In this document: positions 8,917-19,198 of the stretch, piece by piece | How positions within the stretch are numbered: position 1 is the first letter of the stretch | How the letters are laid out: each line of letters begins with the position of its first letter | Assembly (NCBI GenBank): GCA_020633515.1 | Contig: JACKDM010000039.1 | Coordinates: 1 to 45,834 of the forward strand | Length of the DNA stretch: 45,834 nucleotides | From: Myxococcales bacterium | GTDB lineage: Bacteria > Myxococcota > Bradymonadia > UBA7976 > UBA1532 | Reading direction: 5' to 3' | Made by a program: the position numbers and the translations under genes | The notes under the pieces: generated by a model | Database searches by the model: none | What the model saw: only the letters and a program-made list of their open reading frames with translations | What the model was told of the DNA's origin: nothing

Positions 8917-9365
8917 GAATCGCTCCGGATCGAGAAGCTGCGTGCGATGAGACCTCAGCAACCGCAGCGGCGCAAGCGTCGTGCGTCCCCGGTCCCGGCT
9001 CGGGCGTCGCTGCGGGCGCGTCGAACCTTCGGGCGCCGATGCACCCGCAGCGATGGCACGCCCGCCGTGCGGTGCGCGCGTGCCCCCAAGAGCCACCCGT
9101 GCCGGGCATACCAAGCTGGCCGGACATGCCATCGCCGGTCAGACATGCCGTCGCCGGTCAGGCATGCCGCCGCCGACCAGACATGCCATCGCTGGCGGGA
9201 CATGCCATCGCTGGCGGGACATGCCGTCCGCCGCGCATCGGCCGGTCGCCGCTGATATCTGCCGCCGATCACGGAAATCCGCGACGCGGCGCCCGGCTGC
9301 GACGGTGGGACGGGGCTCCGCCGCTGCCATGGCGACTGGCACGGTGTTTGGAGACGCCCCGCGCC
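8917..9365. other. Long divergent intergenic region
   Basis: These 449 bases separate the ADP-ribosylglycohydrolase and the di-heme lipoprotein. The only clear structure is the 19-bp tandem array at 9124-9237. Frames across it are open but Arg/His/Cys-rich and repeat-driven, so I do not call a gene. Confidence 0.6.
9124..9237. repeat. Six tandem copies of a 19-bp repeat
   Basis: Copies begin at 9124, 9143, 9162, 9181, 9200 and 9219, an exact 19-base period. The unit is approximately ACATGCCATCGCYGGYSRG, with ACATGCC most conserved (one copy has GCATGCC). Copies four and five are identical, copies one and two nearly so. The array lies between divergent genes, so it could be a cluster of regulator sites or an expanded minisatellite. 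Confidence 0.8.
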
Positions 9366-10568
9366 ATGCCATCGCGCGCCCCGCTCCTGCTCCTCGCCCT
9401 CCTCGCCGCCGCGTGCGGTGAGCGTCCGCTGCCCCCCGAATCCGATCCCGCCGCGTGGATGGTCGACCATGCCTCGACCTGGCTCGGTGACCGCGCGCAG
9501 CGCCGCGCGTGGCTCGAAGGCTCGCTCTGGCGCCCCGAGCTGCCTTACGCCCGTAAACGCCTCGATGCCTACGCGCTCCCCGATGGCGGATGGGATCTCC
9601 TGCCCGAGCTCGATGCCACCACCGCGGCGGTCAGCGCCGATGGCAGCCCGCGCCCGCCGCGGCCGCTGCCGCTGACGCCGCCGCGTGATCTCGCCGGCTG
9701 GCGCGCGCTCGGGGAGCGGGTCTTCCACGAGCTGCCCATGCGGCGCGATGCCTATGTCGACTGGCTCGTGACCCGGCCCGACCTGTGGGCGCGCGCCGGG
9801 CTCGAGGTCGACGGGAACGGTGACATCGCCGGGCTCACCCGCTACATCGATCGGCGCGGGGTCGAGCGGATCGGGATCACCTGCGCGCTCTGCCACGCGG
9901 GCGATGGCATCCCCGGGCGCGCGGCGCGCGGGCTCGACCTCGGCTGGGCGCGGGCGCGGCACGTCGAGTGGCTCGGACGCACCCCCGGTGCCTACGCCGG
10001 CTGGGGGCGGGGGCGGGTCGATGTCACCGATGACACCGTCGACGATCCCATCGCGATCGCCGATCTGTGGTCGCTGCCCTGGCAGAGCCACCTCAACACC
10101 AGCGGGGTCGTGCGGGTCGAGACGCCGGCGGCGCTCGCGATCCGCTTCGAGACGCAGTACATCACCGGCCATGCCTTCGCCGCGCGCCCGCCGCGGGCGC
10201 TGGTGTGGGCGCTCGCGATCTACACGCTGACCCTCGACCGCCCGCTGCCCGCGGTCGATCCCACGCACCCGGGCGCGGCGGTCTTCGCGGCGCGGTGCGC
10301 GACATGCCATGATCCGGCGCGGGGTTACGGGGGCGGACTGGTGGCGCCCGATGGCTTCATCGGCGACCACGCGCCGGCGTTCAGCCCGATGCGCGGCACC
10401 GGCTACTTCAAGGTGCCCGGCCTCATCGGCGCCGGCGCCGGCGGACCCTATCTGCACGACGGACGCTTCGCGACGCTGGCCGAGCTGGTCGCCGCCGGGC
10501 ACCCGTATGGCGCCCCACCGCCCGCCGACGAAGCGGCGGCGCTGGTCGAGTTCCTCGAAGGTCTGTGA
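9366..10568 (+). CDS. Di-heme cytochrome c (peroxidase-like) lipoprotein
   Basis: A 400-residue lipoprotein (lipobox LAAAC, Cys17) with two c-type haem sites, CALCH at 173-177 and CATCH at 311-315. A likely distal Met lies in PMRGTGYFKV (Met342), and PYLHDGRFATLAEL near 361-374 is typical of the C-terminal half of di-haem peroxidase-type cytochromes. It should sit in the periplasm attached to a membrane and act in electron transfer or peroxide reduction. The ATG at 9366 is chosen because it begins the signal peptide. A small lipoprotein gene follows 45 bases downstream on the same strand and may be co-transcribed. Exact substrate unknown. Confidence 0.85.
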   Translation: MPSRAPLLLLALLAAACGERPLPPESDPAAWMVDHASTWLGDRAQRRAWLEGSLWRPELPYARKRLDAYALPDGGWDLLPELDATTAAVSADGSPRPPRPLPLTPPRDLAGWRALGERVFHELPMRRDAYVDWLVTRPDLWARAGLEVDGNGDIAGLTRYIDRRGVERIGITCALCHAGDGIPGRAARGLDLGWARARHVEWLGRTPGAYAGWGRGRVDVTDDTVDDPIAIADLWSLPWQSHLNTSGVVRVETPAALAIRFETQYITGHAFAARPPRALVWALAIYTLTLDRPLPAVDPTHPGAAVFAARCATCHDPARGYGGGLVAPDGFIGDHAPAFSPMRGTGYFKVPGLIGAGAGGPYLHDGRFATLAELVAAGHPYGAPPPADEAAALVEFLEGL

Positions 10569-10613
10569 TGACATGGGTGCCGCGGATGGCACCCCCCGAC
10601 GAAGGAGAGCGTG

Positions 10614-11216
10614 ATGCGTATGATGAGGCTGATGACGGTGGGGATCCTGGGATGGGCGCTCGGTGGCTGCGACGCGCAGCCGGCGGGCGAGCCGCAGGCC
10701 GACGGGCTCGCGGCGGTCTTCGTCGCCGGGCACCTCGGCAGCTACCGTGACTGCCCCGACGAGGCATACGGCGCGAGCGACCGCGCGGCGCGGCCCGACG
10801 GCGACGCGATCATCGACGCCGACTGCGCCGAGGAGGAGTGCGGGCTGCTCAACTGCGAGGCGGCGCGGCTGACCTTGAGCCTGCGCAACGAGGGCGAGCG
10901 CGACGCCGAAGGCATCGATGTCATCGGTGTCTTCGTGCTCGACGCCGCGGGCGCCTCGGTCGCTGCCCTGCCGGTGGTCGCGGTGACGGTCGAGGGGCAG
11001 CCCTTCGACGGCGCGCTCGCCGCGGGCACCGAGGCGCTCGTCGACGTCGAGTTCGTCGGGCCGCTCGCCGTCGACGCGCTGACGGGCGCGGACGGCGACG
11101 GGCTGCTCGGGCGCCCGAACGGCGCGCCGCTGCGGATCCTGCTCGTCTCGGAGAGCCACGGCGAGCTCTCGTTGGACACGGTCGCGATCTACAGCCTGCC
11201 CGAGGTCGACACCTGA
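10614..11216 (+). CDS. Small exported lipoprotein of unknown function
   Basis: The 200-residue product starts with a signal peptide ending ALGGC, so it is a predicted lipoprotein. ATG 10614 has GGAG (10604-10607) at six bases; a GTG lies one codon earlier. The mature part has four Cys around residues 45-85 (including EEECGLLNC) and a beta-rich domain resembling a CARDB/Ig-like sandwich (RLTLSLRNEGERDAEG). It follows the di-haem lipoprotein closely, so a shared transcript is plausible. No family was recognised with certainty. Confidence 0.75.
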   Translation: MRMMRLMTVGILGWALGGCDAQPAGEPQADGLAAVFVAGHLGSYRDCPDEAYGASDRAARPDGDAIIDADCAEEECGLLNCEAARLTLSLRNEGERDAEGIDVIGVFVLDAAGASVAALPVVAVTVEGQPFDGALAAGTEALVDVEFVGPLAVDALTGADGDGLLGRPNGAPLRILLVSESHGELSLDTVAIYSLPEVDT

Positions 11217-11261
11217 TCGATGGGCTCGGTGGGCCGGAAGGCGCCCGGCACGAAACGCCGA

Positions 11262-11290
11262 TTGCCCTCCTCGGAGGCATCCTCTATCGT
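11262..11290 (+). promoter_or_regulatory. Sigma-70-type promoter of the metalloprotease gene
   Basis: TTGCCC (11262-11267) and TATCGT (11285-11290) are separated by exactly 17 bases. Transcription would start near 11297, giving a leader of about 25 bases with GTGAGGT before the ATG at 11322. The match is good for a very GC-rich genome but remains a prediction. Confidence 0.45.
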
Positions 11291-11321
11291 CGCTCGTCCG
11301 GTCTGCGAACGGTGAGGTCAC

Positions 11322-12392
11322 ATGCCAGAGCACGATCAGCGCCACGCCCATGACAGCCGCGCGCAGCCTGGGCACCCGGCGACCGCGACCGAGGGCACGG
11401 CGCTCGATCCCACCGCCGCCGCCGCCCGCGCCCAGAGCGCCGAGCTCACCGGGCAGGCGCCCGCCGTCACCCACGATAGCCAAAGCGCTCAGAGCGCCGA
11501 GCTCATGCGCCCGCCGCCACAAGCCGGCGAGGCCGCCGCGGGCGCGGTCGAGGCGGGCGCCGACGAAGCGGCGCGGCTCGCGCTCGCGCTCACCCTCATC
11601 GACGCCGCGGGCTCGGCGAGCGATGGCGACCGGGCTGTCGTCGCCGCCGAGATGGCCAAGATGCCGACGAGCGCGCTCGAGGTCCTGCGCGACGAAGGGA
11701 CCCGAGTCAAGGTCTGCCACAACTCGGTCACCGAGGTGCGCGAAGACCTGCGCGGTGTGCGCCCGCGCGGCTGGCCGCCGGGGATGACATGGGACACGGT
11801 GCCCGGCCTCTACGACCCCGGCCGCAACTGGGTGATCATCGCGCTGCGCGGCGGCGCAGTGCCGGCGAGAGGCGACGGTCACGGCGCGCACAACCTCGTC
11901 ATCCACGAAGTCGGTCACGCCGTCGACCATGACACCAGCGGTTCGGATCAACCCGAGTTCATCGCCGCGCGCGACGCCGATCTGGCTACCCTGAGCGGCT
12001 ACGAGAGCCAGGCTGGAAGCGCCGGCCGCGAAGAGTCCTATGGCGAGAGCATGGCGCGCTACCATGGAGGCGACGCAGGCGACGCCGCCGCTCACCCGAA
12101 CTTGCACCGGTTCTGGGCCGCCGATCCCATCGACGCTCAGATCCGCCGTGAGCTCGAGGCCGCGGCTGGCCCCGAAGGCACCGACGCGCAGGTCCGCGAC
12201 ACCATCAAGCATCGTCATCTCACCCGCGCGACCCCGCCGCAGAAGGCTGCGCTGATCATGCACCTGCTCGAGCGCCGATCGGCCGCAAACATCACCATGA
12301 TCCGAACGGTCCTCGCGTCGGGCGGCGAAGCCGAGATCCGCGCCGCGTTGCAGGCGGAGGGCCGGCTCGACGACCTCGAGAGGAACCTGTGA
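11322..12392 (+). CDS. Anthrax-lethal-factor-like zinc metalloprotease, putative toxin
   Basis: A 356-residue protein with no signal peptide. Residues 1-85 are polar low complexity and contain a duplicated AQSAEL motif (37-42 and 56-61). Residues 125-250 resemble the ATLF (anthrax toxin lethal/edema factor) peptidase fold: an RGWPPGMTWDTVPGLYD segment, then the zinc motif HEVGH at 195-199, followed by PEFIAARDADLATLSGY and EESYGES (Glu242), which would supply the third ligand. Residues 295-356 are a helical tail (TPPQKAALIMHLL). The stop overlaps the GTG start of the next gene, a small lipoprotein. The arrangement resembles a delivered effector with a coupled partner; delivery route and target are unknown. 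Confidence 0.7.
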   Translation: MPEHDQRHAHDSRAQPGHPATATEGTALDPTAAAARAQSAELTGQAPAVTHDSQSAQSAELMRPPPQAGEAAAGAVEAGADEAARLALALTLIDAAGSASDGDRAVVAAEMAKMPTSALEVLRDEGTRVKVCHNSVTEVREDLRGVRPRGWPPGMTWDTVPGLYDPGRNWVIIALRGGAVPARGDGHGAHNLVIHEVGHAVDHDTSGSDQPEFIAARDADLATLSGYESQAGSAGREESYGESMARYHGGDAGDAAAHPNLHRFWAADPIDAQIRRELEAAAGPEGTDAQVRDTIKHRHLTRATPPQKAALIMHLLERRSAANITMIRTVLASGGEAEIRAALQAEGRLDDLERNL

Positions 12393-12733
12393 TCGGCCGT
12401 CTCTTGGCGCTGGTGCTCTGCATGGCGGGCTGCACGCGCCCCACCCCGGACTCTGTCCCCGAAGCCTCGAAAGATGCCCTCATGACCCGACGCCCCACCC
12501 GACCGGCCCCCGATGATGGCATGCGTAACGAAAAGCTGCCGACGAGCATTGGCTCGGCTCGCATGGAGCCCGATGGCACTCTGGTGCTGACGCTGCGCGC
12601 CGAGGACGGCGCCGGCACGATCGGCGACGCGCAGTTCCGGTATGGCAAGGACCATCCGCAGTACCAGGAGGTGCTCGATCACCTCGGCGGGCTGACACCG
12701 GGCGAGGAGAAGCCCGTCCCGCCCTGGGATTGA
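12389..12733 (+). CDS. Small lipoprotein coupled to the metalloprotease
   Basis: The 114-residue product begins at a GTG that overlaps the upstream stop codon (GTGA), so translation is coupled. It has a short signal peptide ending LCMAGC, a disordered Pro/Arg-rich stretch, and a compact C-terminal region from about residue 55 (DGTLVLTLRAEDG, FRYGKDHPQYQEVLDHLGGL, ending PVPPWD). I do not recognise a family. Its lipoprotein nature and tight coupling suggest a protective or delivery role for the metalloprotease, but this is inference. Confidence 0.75.
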   Translation: MIGRLLALVLCMAGCTRPTPDSVPEASKDALMTRRPTRPAPDDGMRNEKLPTSIGSARMEPDGTLVLTLRAEDGAGTIGDAQFRYGKDHPQYQEVLDHLGGLTPGEEKPVPPWD

Positions 12734-12752
12734 GGCCAACCTCGGGTGCGCA

Positions 12753-12775
12753 CGACGGCCGATGTCGAGCCGTCG
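12753..12775. terminator. Hairpin between convergent genes
   Basis: CGACGGC (12753-12759) pairs with GCCGTCG (12769-12775) around a nine-base loop, 20 bases after the lipoprotein stop and upstream of the end of the convergent HemF-like gene. There is no U-tract, so this is a weak terminator candidate. Confidence 0.35.
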
Positions 12776-12854
12776 AGAAGCCGGTGGACGAGCATGATCA
12801 CGCCGGGCGCGCGGTCGGGCGCGGATGCCATCGCCGACGCCGGGCGCTTGGGTG

Positions 12855-14093
<1,239 letters not shown>

Positions 14094-14371
14094 GGTGGGG
14101 TCCGGGTCGGTGGTTCGGGCGGGAGGGTAGCGCAGCGGGGCGGCGGGGAACCCGGCGCGGGGCGGATGGGGCGGCGGCGGCGGTGGGCGCGCGGTCGAGG
14201 CGCGGCGCGGCCGCGGCGCGCGCGGGCGGGGGCGGAGGCGGCCCGGCGCTTGCCCGGTGGCGGGCGGATGGTGCAGAATCACGCCCCTCGCGACCGAGCG
14301 GGTCCCGGCGGTATCAGACGCGCCGACCCGAATGAACCCAAGCCCGTCGCCGGGCGCCCGAGGAGGAGACC

Positions 14372-14710
14372 GTGTCCACCATCATCACCGACGAGTGCAT
14401 CAACTGCGGCGCCTGCGAGCCCGAGTGCCCCAACGAGGCGATCAGCGAGGGCGATGACATCTATGTGATCGATCCCGCCAAGTGCACCGAGTGCGTGGGC
14501 TTCCATGGCGACGAGGCGTGCCAGTCGGTGTGCCCCGTCGAGTGCTGCATCCCCGATCCGGATCGGCGGGAGTCAGAGGCGCAGCTGCTGGCGAAGGCGA
14601 AGAAGCTGCATCCCACCGATGACAAGCTTCAGGATCTGTCGCAGGGCGAGCTCGACGAGACGACCTCGCGGTTCCGCAACGACGACTGGATCAACGCCGG
14701 GCGCGAGTAG
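14372..14710 (+). CDS. 2[4Fe-4S] ferredoxin
   Basis: A 112-residue low-potential electron carrier. The first cluster motif is CINCGACEPECP (residues 9-20). The second begins CTECVGFHGDEACQSVCP, with the longer spacing between its second and third Cys typical of YfhL/Allochromatium-type ferredoxins, followed by a further Cys-Cys and an acidic helical C-terminal extension. The start is a GTG at 14372 with AGGAGGAG ideally placed upstream. The region 14094-14371 between it and the divergent HemF-like gene contains nothing else I can support. Redox partner unknown. Confidence 0.92.
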   Translation: MSTIITDECINCGACEPECPNEAISEGDDIYVIDPAKCTECVGFHGDEACQSVCPVECCIPDPDRRESEAQLLAKAKKLHPTDDKLQDLSQGELDETTSRFRNDDWINAGRE

Positions 14711-14728
14711 CCCCGGCGCTCCCTGCCT

Positions 14729-14752
14729 GCGGCGGGCGGTTCGGCCCGCTGC
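14729..14752 (+). terminator. Hairpin after the ferredoxin gene
   Basis: GCGGCGGGC (14729-14737) pairs with GCCCGCTGC (14744-14752), one mismatch, around a six-base GGTTCG loop, 19 bases after the stop codon. No U-tract follows. Confidence 0.4.
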
Positions 14753-14788
14753 CTCTCACCTGCCATCGAGGTCGTCGTCCGCGTGCCC

Positions 14789-14820
14789 GTCACGCCGCGT
14801 TCGGGTCACGCCGCGGTCGG
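14789..14820. repeat. Two 16-bp direct repeats
   Basis: GTCACGCCGCGTTCGG (14789-14804) is followed immediately by GTCACGCCGCGGTCGG (14805-14820), differing at one base, and a third partial GTCATGCC. It lies just beyond the stop of the small membrane protein gene. Confidence 0.7.
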
Positions 14821-14821
14821 G

Positions 14822-15070
14822 TCATGCCTTGGGCCAGACGGCGACGAGCGCGCCGAGGGCGAAGACGAGGCCGAGGGTGCCGATGGCGACGGCGGCCTTG
14901 GGGAAGCGGTGGCCTTTGGTGGCGGCCATGGTGAAGAAGATCGGGCTGATGAGGACGAAGGTGTCGCCCATCTTGGCCTCGGGGTGGGTGAGGAGGCGGG
15001 TGATGATGGCGGCGCCGACGGCGAGGATGGAGCCGATGAAGCAGAGCTGGAGCCACGTCGAACGCTTCAT
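14822..15070 (-). CDS. Small integral membrane protein
   Basis: An 82-residue protein with hydrophobic segments at about residues 6-25, 38-52 and 58-79, separated by a short polar loop (TRLLTHPEAKMGD). Two or three membrane spans are likely. It starts at an ATG 18 bases after the TPR-protein stop on the same strand, so the two genes are probably one transcript. The ribosome-binding site is poor, consistent with coupling to the upstream gene. No family recognised. Confidence 0.75.
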   Translation of the reverse strand: MKRSTWLQLCFIGSILAVGAAIITRLLTHPEAKMGDTFVLISPIFFTMAATKGHRFPKAAVAIGTLGLVFALGALVAVWPKA

Positions 15071-15088
15071 TGTTTTGTCTCGCCGTGC

Positions 15089-16300
15089 TCAGTGGCCGGC
15101 TTGGGCGGTGAGCGCGCGCAGGGGGTGGAGGTCGAGGGGGAGCGCGGCCGCTTCGGCGAGCGCGAGGGCGTCGTGGGGGTCGCGGCCGGGGGGGATGACG
15201 AGCGCGAGGTAGAGGTGGGGGCGGCGGTCGGCGCCGGTGAGGTCGGCGGCGGGGATGCCGGCGGCGTTGAGGCGGGCGACGAGCGCGGCGGCGCGGTGGC
15301 GGGTGGTGGCGTCGGCGGGGTCGCCGCCGAGGGCGACGCGGTGGCCGCCGCCGGGGGCGAAGAGGCCGAGCGCGGGGACGATGGGGACGGCGGCGCCGTC
15401 GCGGCGGGCTTCGCCGACGGGGGCGCCGTCGATGAGGACGATGTCGCCGTAGGCGTGGGGGGAGAAGCGGGCGATGCCGCGGAGCACGGCGCGGGCGGGG
15501 CCGAGGCGGTCGGCCCAGAGGATCTCGTGGCTGATGGGGGCGGGGCCGCCGGCCGAGGGGGCGGCGGGGAGGCGGACGGCGATGGCTTCGCCGGGGGCGC
15601 CGGCGTAGTCGCCTTCGCCCTCGGGGAGCGCGATGCCGAGCGCGGTCCAGCAGGCGCGGGCGCAGGCCCAGTCGCGGCGGGCGACGGCGGCGATGCCGAG
15701 GTTCCAGCGGGCGGCGGGCTCGTCGCGGTGGGTGAGCACGAGCGCAAACGCGGCGGCGGCGCGGTCCCAGTCGCCGCGGTGCTTGCAGACGAGGCCGAGG
15801 TTGAACTGCGCGGCGAGGTCGCCGGGGAGCGCGGCGGCGGCGCGTTCGATGAGGGGCGCGGCGATGTCGGGCAGGTCCCAGCCGAGGAGGACGTGGCCGA
15901 GGTCGCCTTCGAATTGGGGGCCGTGGGCGGCGGCGCCGCGGGCGATGTGGGCGGCGACCTCGCGGGCGCCGTCGCGGTCGCCGATGCCGTGGAGCACGGT
16001 GCCGATCCAGTCTTCGGCGATGCGGCCGAGGCGGTCGGGGGGGAGGTCGCTGTTCCAGGCGGCTTCGAGGACTTCGAGGGAGACGGCGTAGAGGCCGCGG
16101 TCGCGGAGCGCGTCGAGGAGCTGTTCGAGGTGGTCGGCGCTCTTGCCGTCACACCACGCGAGGAGCTCGGCGGCGACGTCGGCGGGGTCGTCGTGGGGGT
16201 CGAGGGCGCGGGCCCAGGTGTCGGCGGGGAGCGTGTCGGGGGGCGGGGTGGGGCCGTCGTCGGGGGCGGCGGCGGGGTCGTGCAGGGTGGGCTCGGTCAT
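15089..16300 (-). CDS. TPR-like repeat protein
   Basis: A 403-residue cytoplasmic protein. After a Pro-rich N-terminus, residues about 30-235 are all-alpha helical hairpins of tetratricopeptide type; the clearest are LAAQFNLGLVCKHRGDWDRA and ARWNLGIAAVARRDWACARA. Residues about 250-403 form a different mixed domain (HEILWADRLGPARAVLRGIA, GDIVLIDGAPVGEA) that I do not recognise. ATG 16300 is used. It sits upstream of a small membrane protein in a likely two-gene unit. A scaffold role is inferred only from the repeats. Confidence 0.75.
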   Translation of the reverse strand: MTEPTLHDPAAAPDDGPTPPPDTLPADTWARALDPHDDPADVAAELLAWCDGKSADHLEQLLDALRDRGLYAVSLEVLEAAWNSDLPPDRLGRIAEDWIGTVLHGIGDRDGAREVAAHIARGAAAHGPQFEGDLGHVLLGWDLPDIAAPLIERAAAALPGDLAAQFNLGLVCKHRGDWDRAAAAFALVLTHRDEPAARWNLGIAAVARRDWACARACWTALGIALPEGEGDYAGAPGEAIAVRLPAAPSAGGPAPISHEILWADRLGPARAVLRGIARFSPHAYGDIVLIDGAPVGEARRDGAAVPIVPALGLFAPGGGHRVALGGDPADATTRHRAAALVARLNAAGIPAADLTGADRRPHLYLALVIPPGRDPHDALALAEAAALPLDLHPLRALTAQAGH

Positions 16301-16379
16301 GGCGCCGGCTCCGCGGGCCGTGGGGGAGGGGAGGGACGCGCCGGCGGGGCAGCCGGTCGCGTCCGGGGGCGCGGGACGC

Positions 16380-18059
<1,680 letters not shown>

Positions 18060-18140
18060 CGGCACGCTCCTCGGGTGGGCTGGCGCGGAGGATAGAGGCG
18101 AGGCGGCGCGCTCGCAAGCCCCACCGCCGGGGCGGGGCGG

Positions 18141-18923
18141 TCATGCCTTGTAGTGGTTCTTGGCTTCGCGGAGCGCGGCGAGGGTGGCGATGGCTTCGGT
18201 CTGGCCCATGGCGCGCTGGATGGCGGGCTCGTGTACGCGGAGGAAGGGGTTGTGGCGGCGCTCGGCGCCGAGGCGGCCGGGTACGGTGGGGCGGCCTTCG
18301 GCGCGGGCGGCGCGGGCGGCGGCGAGCGCGGCGGCGACGTCGGGGTTGTCGGGCTCGATGTGGTGGGCGAAGGCGAGGTTCGCGACGGTGTACTCGTGGC
18401 CGCAGTAGACGCGGGTGTCGTCGGGGAGCGCGGCGAGGACGTGGTTGAGCGCGTGGTGGAGCTCGGCGGCGGTGCCTTCGAAGAGGCGGCCGCAGCCGCC
18501 GATGAAGAGGGTGTCGCCGCAGAAGAGGGCGTCGCCGTCGGCGGGGTCGCCGACGCGGTAGGCGATCGAGCCGCGGGTGTGGCCGGGCACGGCGAGGATC
18601 TGGGTGCGGAGCGTGCCGATGGTGATCATGTCGCCGTCGCGGACGGGGCGGTCGATGGCGGGGATGCGGGCGGCGTCGGGCGCGTAGCCGACGACCTGGG
18701 CGCCGGGGTGGCGGCGCTTCATCTCGGCGTTGCCGCGGGCGTGGTCCCAGTGGTGGTGGGTGGTGAGGATGTGCGTCAGCCGCGCGCTCTCGGTGGCGAT
18801 GGCGGCGGTGACGGCGTCGGGGTCGGCGGGGTCGACGACGGCCATGACGCCCGCGTCGTCGTCGATGACGAGCCAGGCGTAGTTGTCGTTGACGTGGAGG
18901 AGGTCGACGAGGCGGACCCGCAC
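18141..18923 (-). CDS. gloB: Hydroxyacylglutathione hydrolase (glyoxalase II)
   Basis: Hydrolyses S-D-lactoylglutathione in methylglyoxal detoxification. The 260-residue product has the metallo-beta-lactamase motifs of the binuclear site: THHHWDH at 55-61, VPGHTRGS, GDTLFIGGCGRLFEG, CGHEYT, and the family-specific C-terminal NPFLR. Length and the C-terminal substrate domain match GloB. The start is a GTG at 18923, seven bases after the stop of a 43-residue basic protein on the same strand, so translation may be coupled; no strong separate ribosome-binding site is visible. Confidence 0.92.
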   Translation of the reverse strand: MRVRLVDLLHVNDNYAWLVIDDDAGVMAVVDPADPDAVTAAIATESARLTHILTTHHHWDHARGNAEMKRRHPGAQVVGYAPDAARIPAIDRPVRDGDMITIGTLRTQILAVPGHTRGSIAYRVGDPADGDALFCGDTLFIGGCGRLFEGTAAELHHALNHVLAALPDDTRVYCGHEYTVANLAFAHHIEPDNPDVAAALAAARAARAEGRPTVPGRLGAERRHNPFLRVHEPAIQRAMGQTEAIATLAALREAKNHYKA

Positions 18924-18930
18924 CGGCGGA

Positions 18931-19062
18931 TCAGGTGCTGCTGAGGCGGCCGCCCGTCTTCTTCTTGAGGTGCTTGCCCTGGCGGAGACGGGCCTTGCGG
19001 AGCTTGGCCTTGCGGGCGGCCTTGCGGCGGGCGGTGTTGTTGCGCTGCTGGCGGGTCTTCAT
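18931..19062 (-). CDS. 43-residue highly basic protein
   Basis: A short open frame not long enough for usual ORF cut-offs. ATG 19062 has a perfect GGAGG (19071-19075) at eight bases. The product begins MKTRQQRNNTARRKAARKAK and continues with Lys/Arg/Ala/Gln to a Gly-Gly-Arg-Leu-Ser-Ser-Thr end. More than 40 percent of residues are Lys or Arg, and codon use matches the neighbours. It precedes gloB by seven bases. Composition suggests RNA or ribosome binding, like small basic ribosome-associated proteins, but I recognise no family. Confidence 0.65.
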   Translation of the reverse strand: MKTRQQRNNTARRKAARKAKLRKARLRQGKHLKKKTGGRLSST

Positions 19063-19198
19063 CGGGTGGTCCTCCTGGGTGGCAGGGGCGGCATGGTGCC
19101 CGAGTGGCGAGGATGGATCAAGAAGGGGATGCGCTGCGCGGTGTTCTGCGCGCGTCGGCGGGGGTTGTTTGAGGGCGGCGCGCGCGCGGCCGGGGCCG

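Noticed and set aside
9124..9237. CRISPR-like array
   Set aside because: Units are contiguous 19-mers without spacers, and no cas gene is present.
8955..12263. 1102-codon minus-strand open frame across the di-haem and metalloprotease genes
   Set aside because: It spans several well-supported plus-strand genes and the 19-bp repeats and has Arg/Gly-rich composition without motifs.
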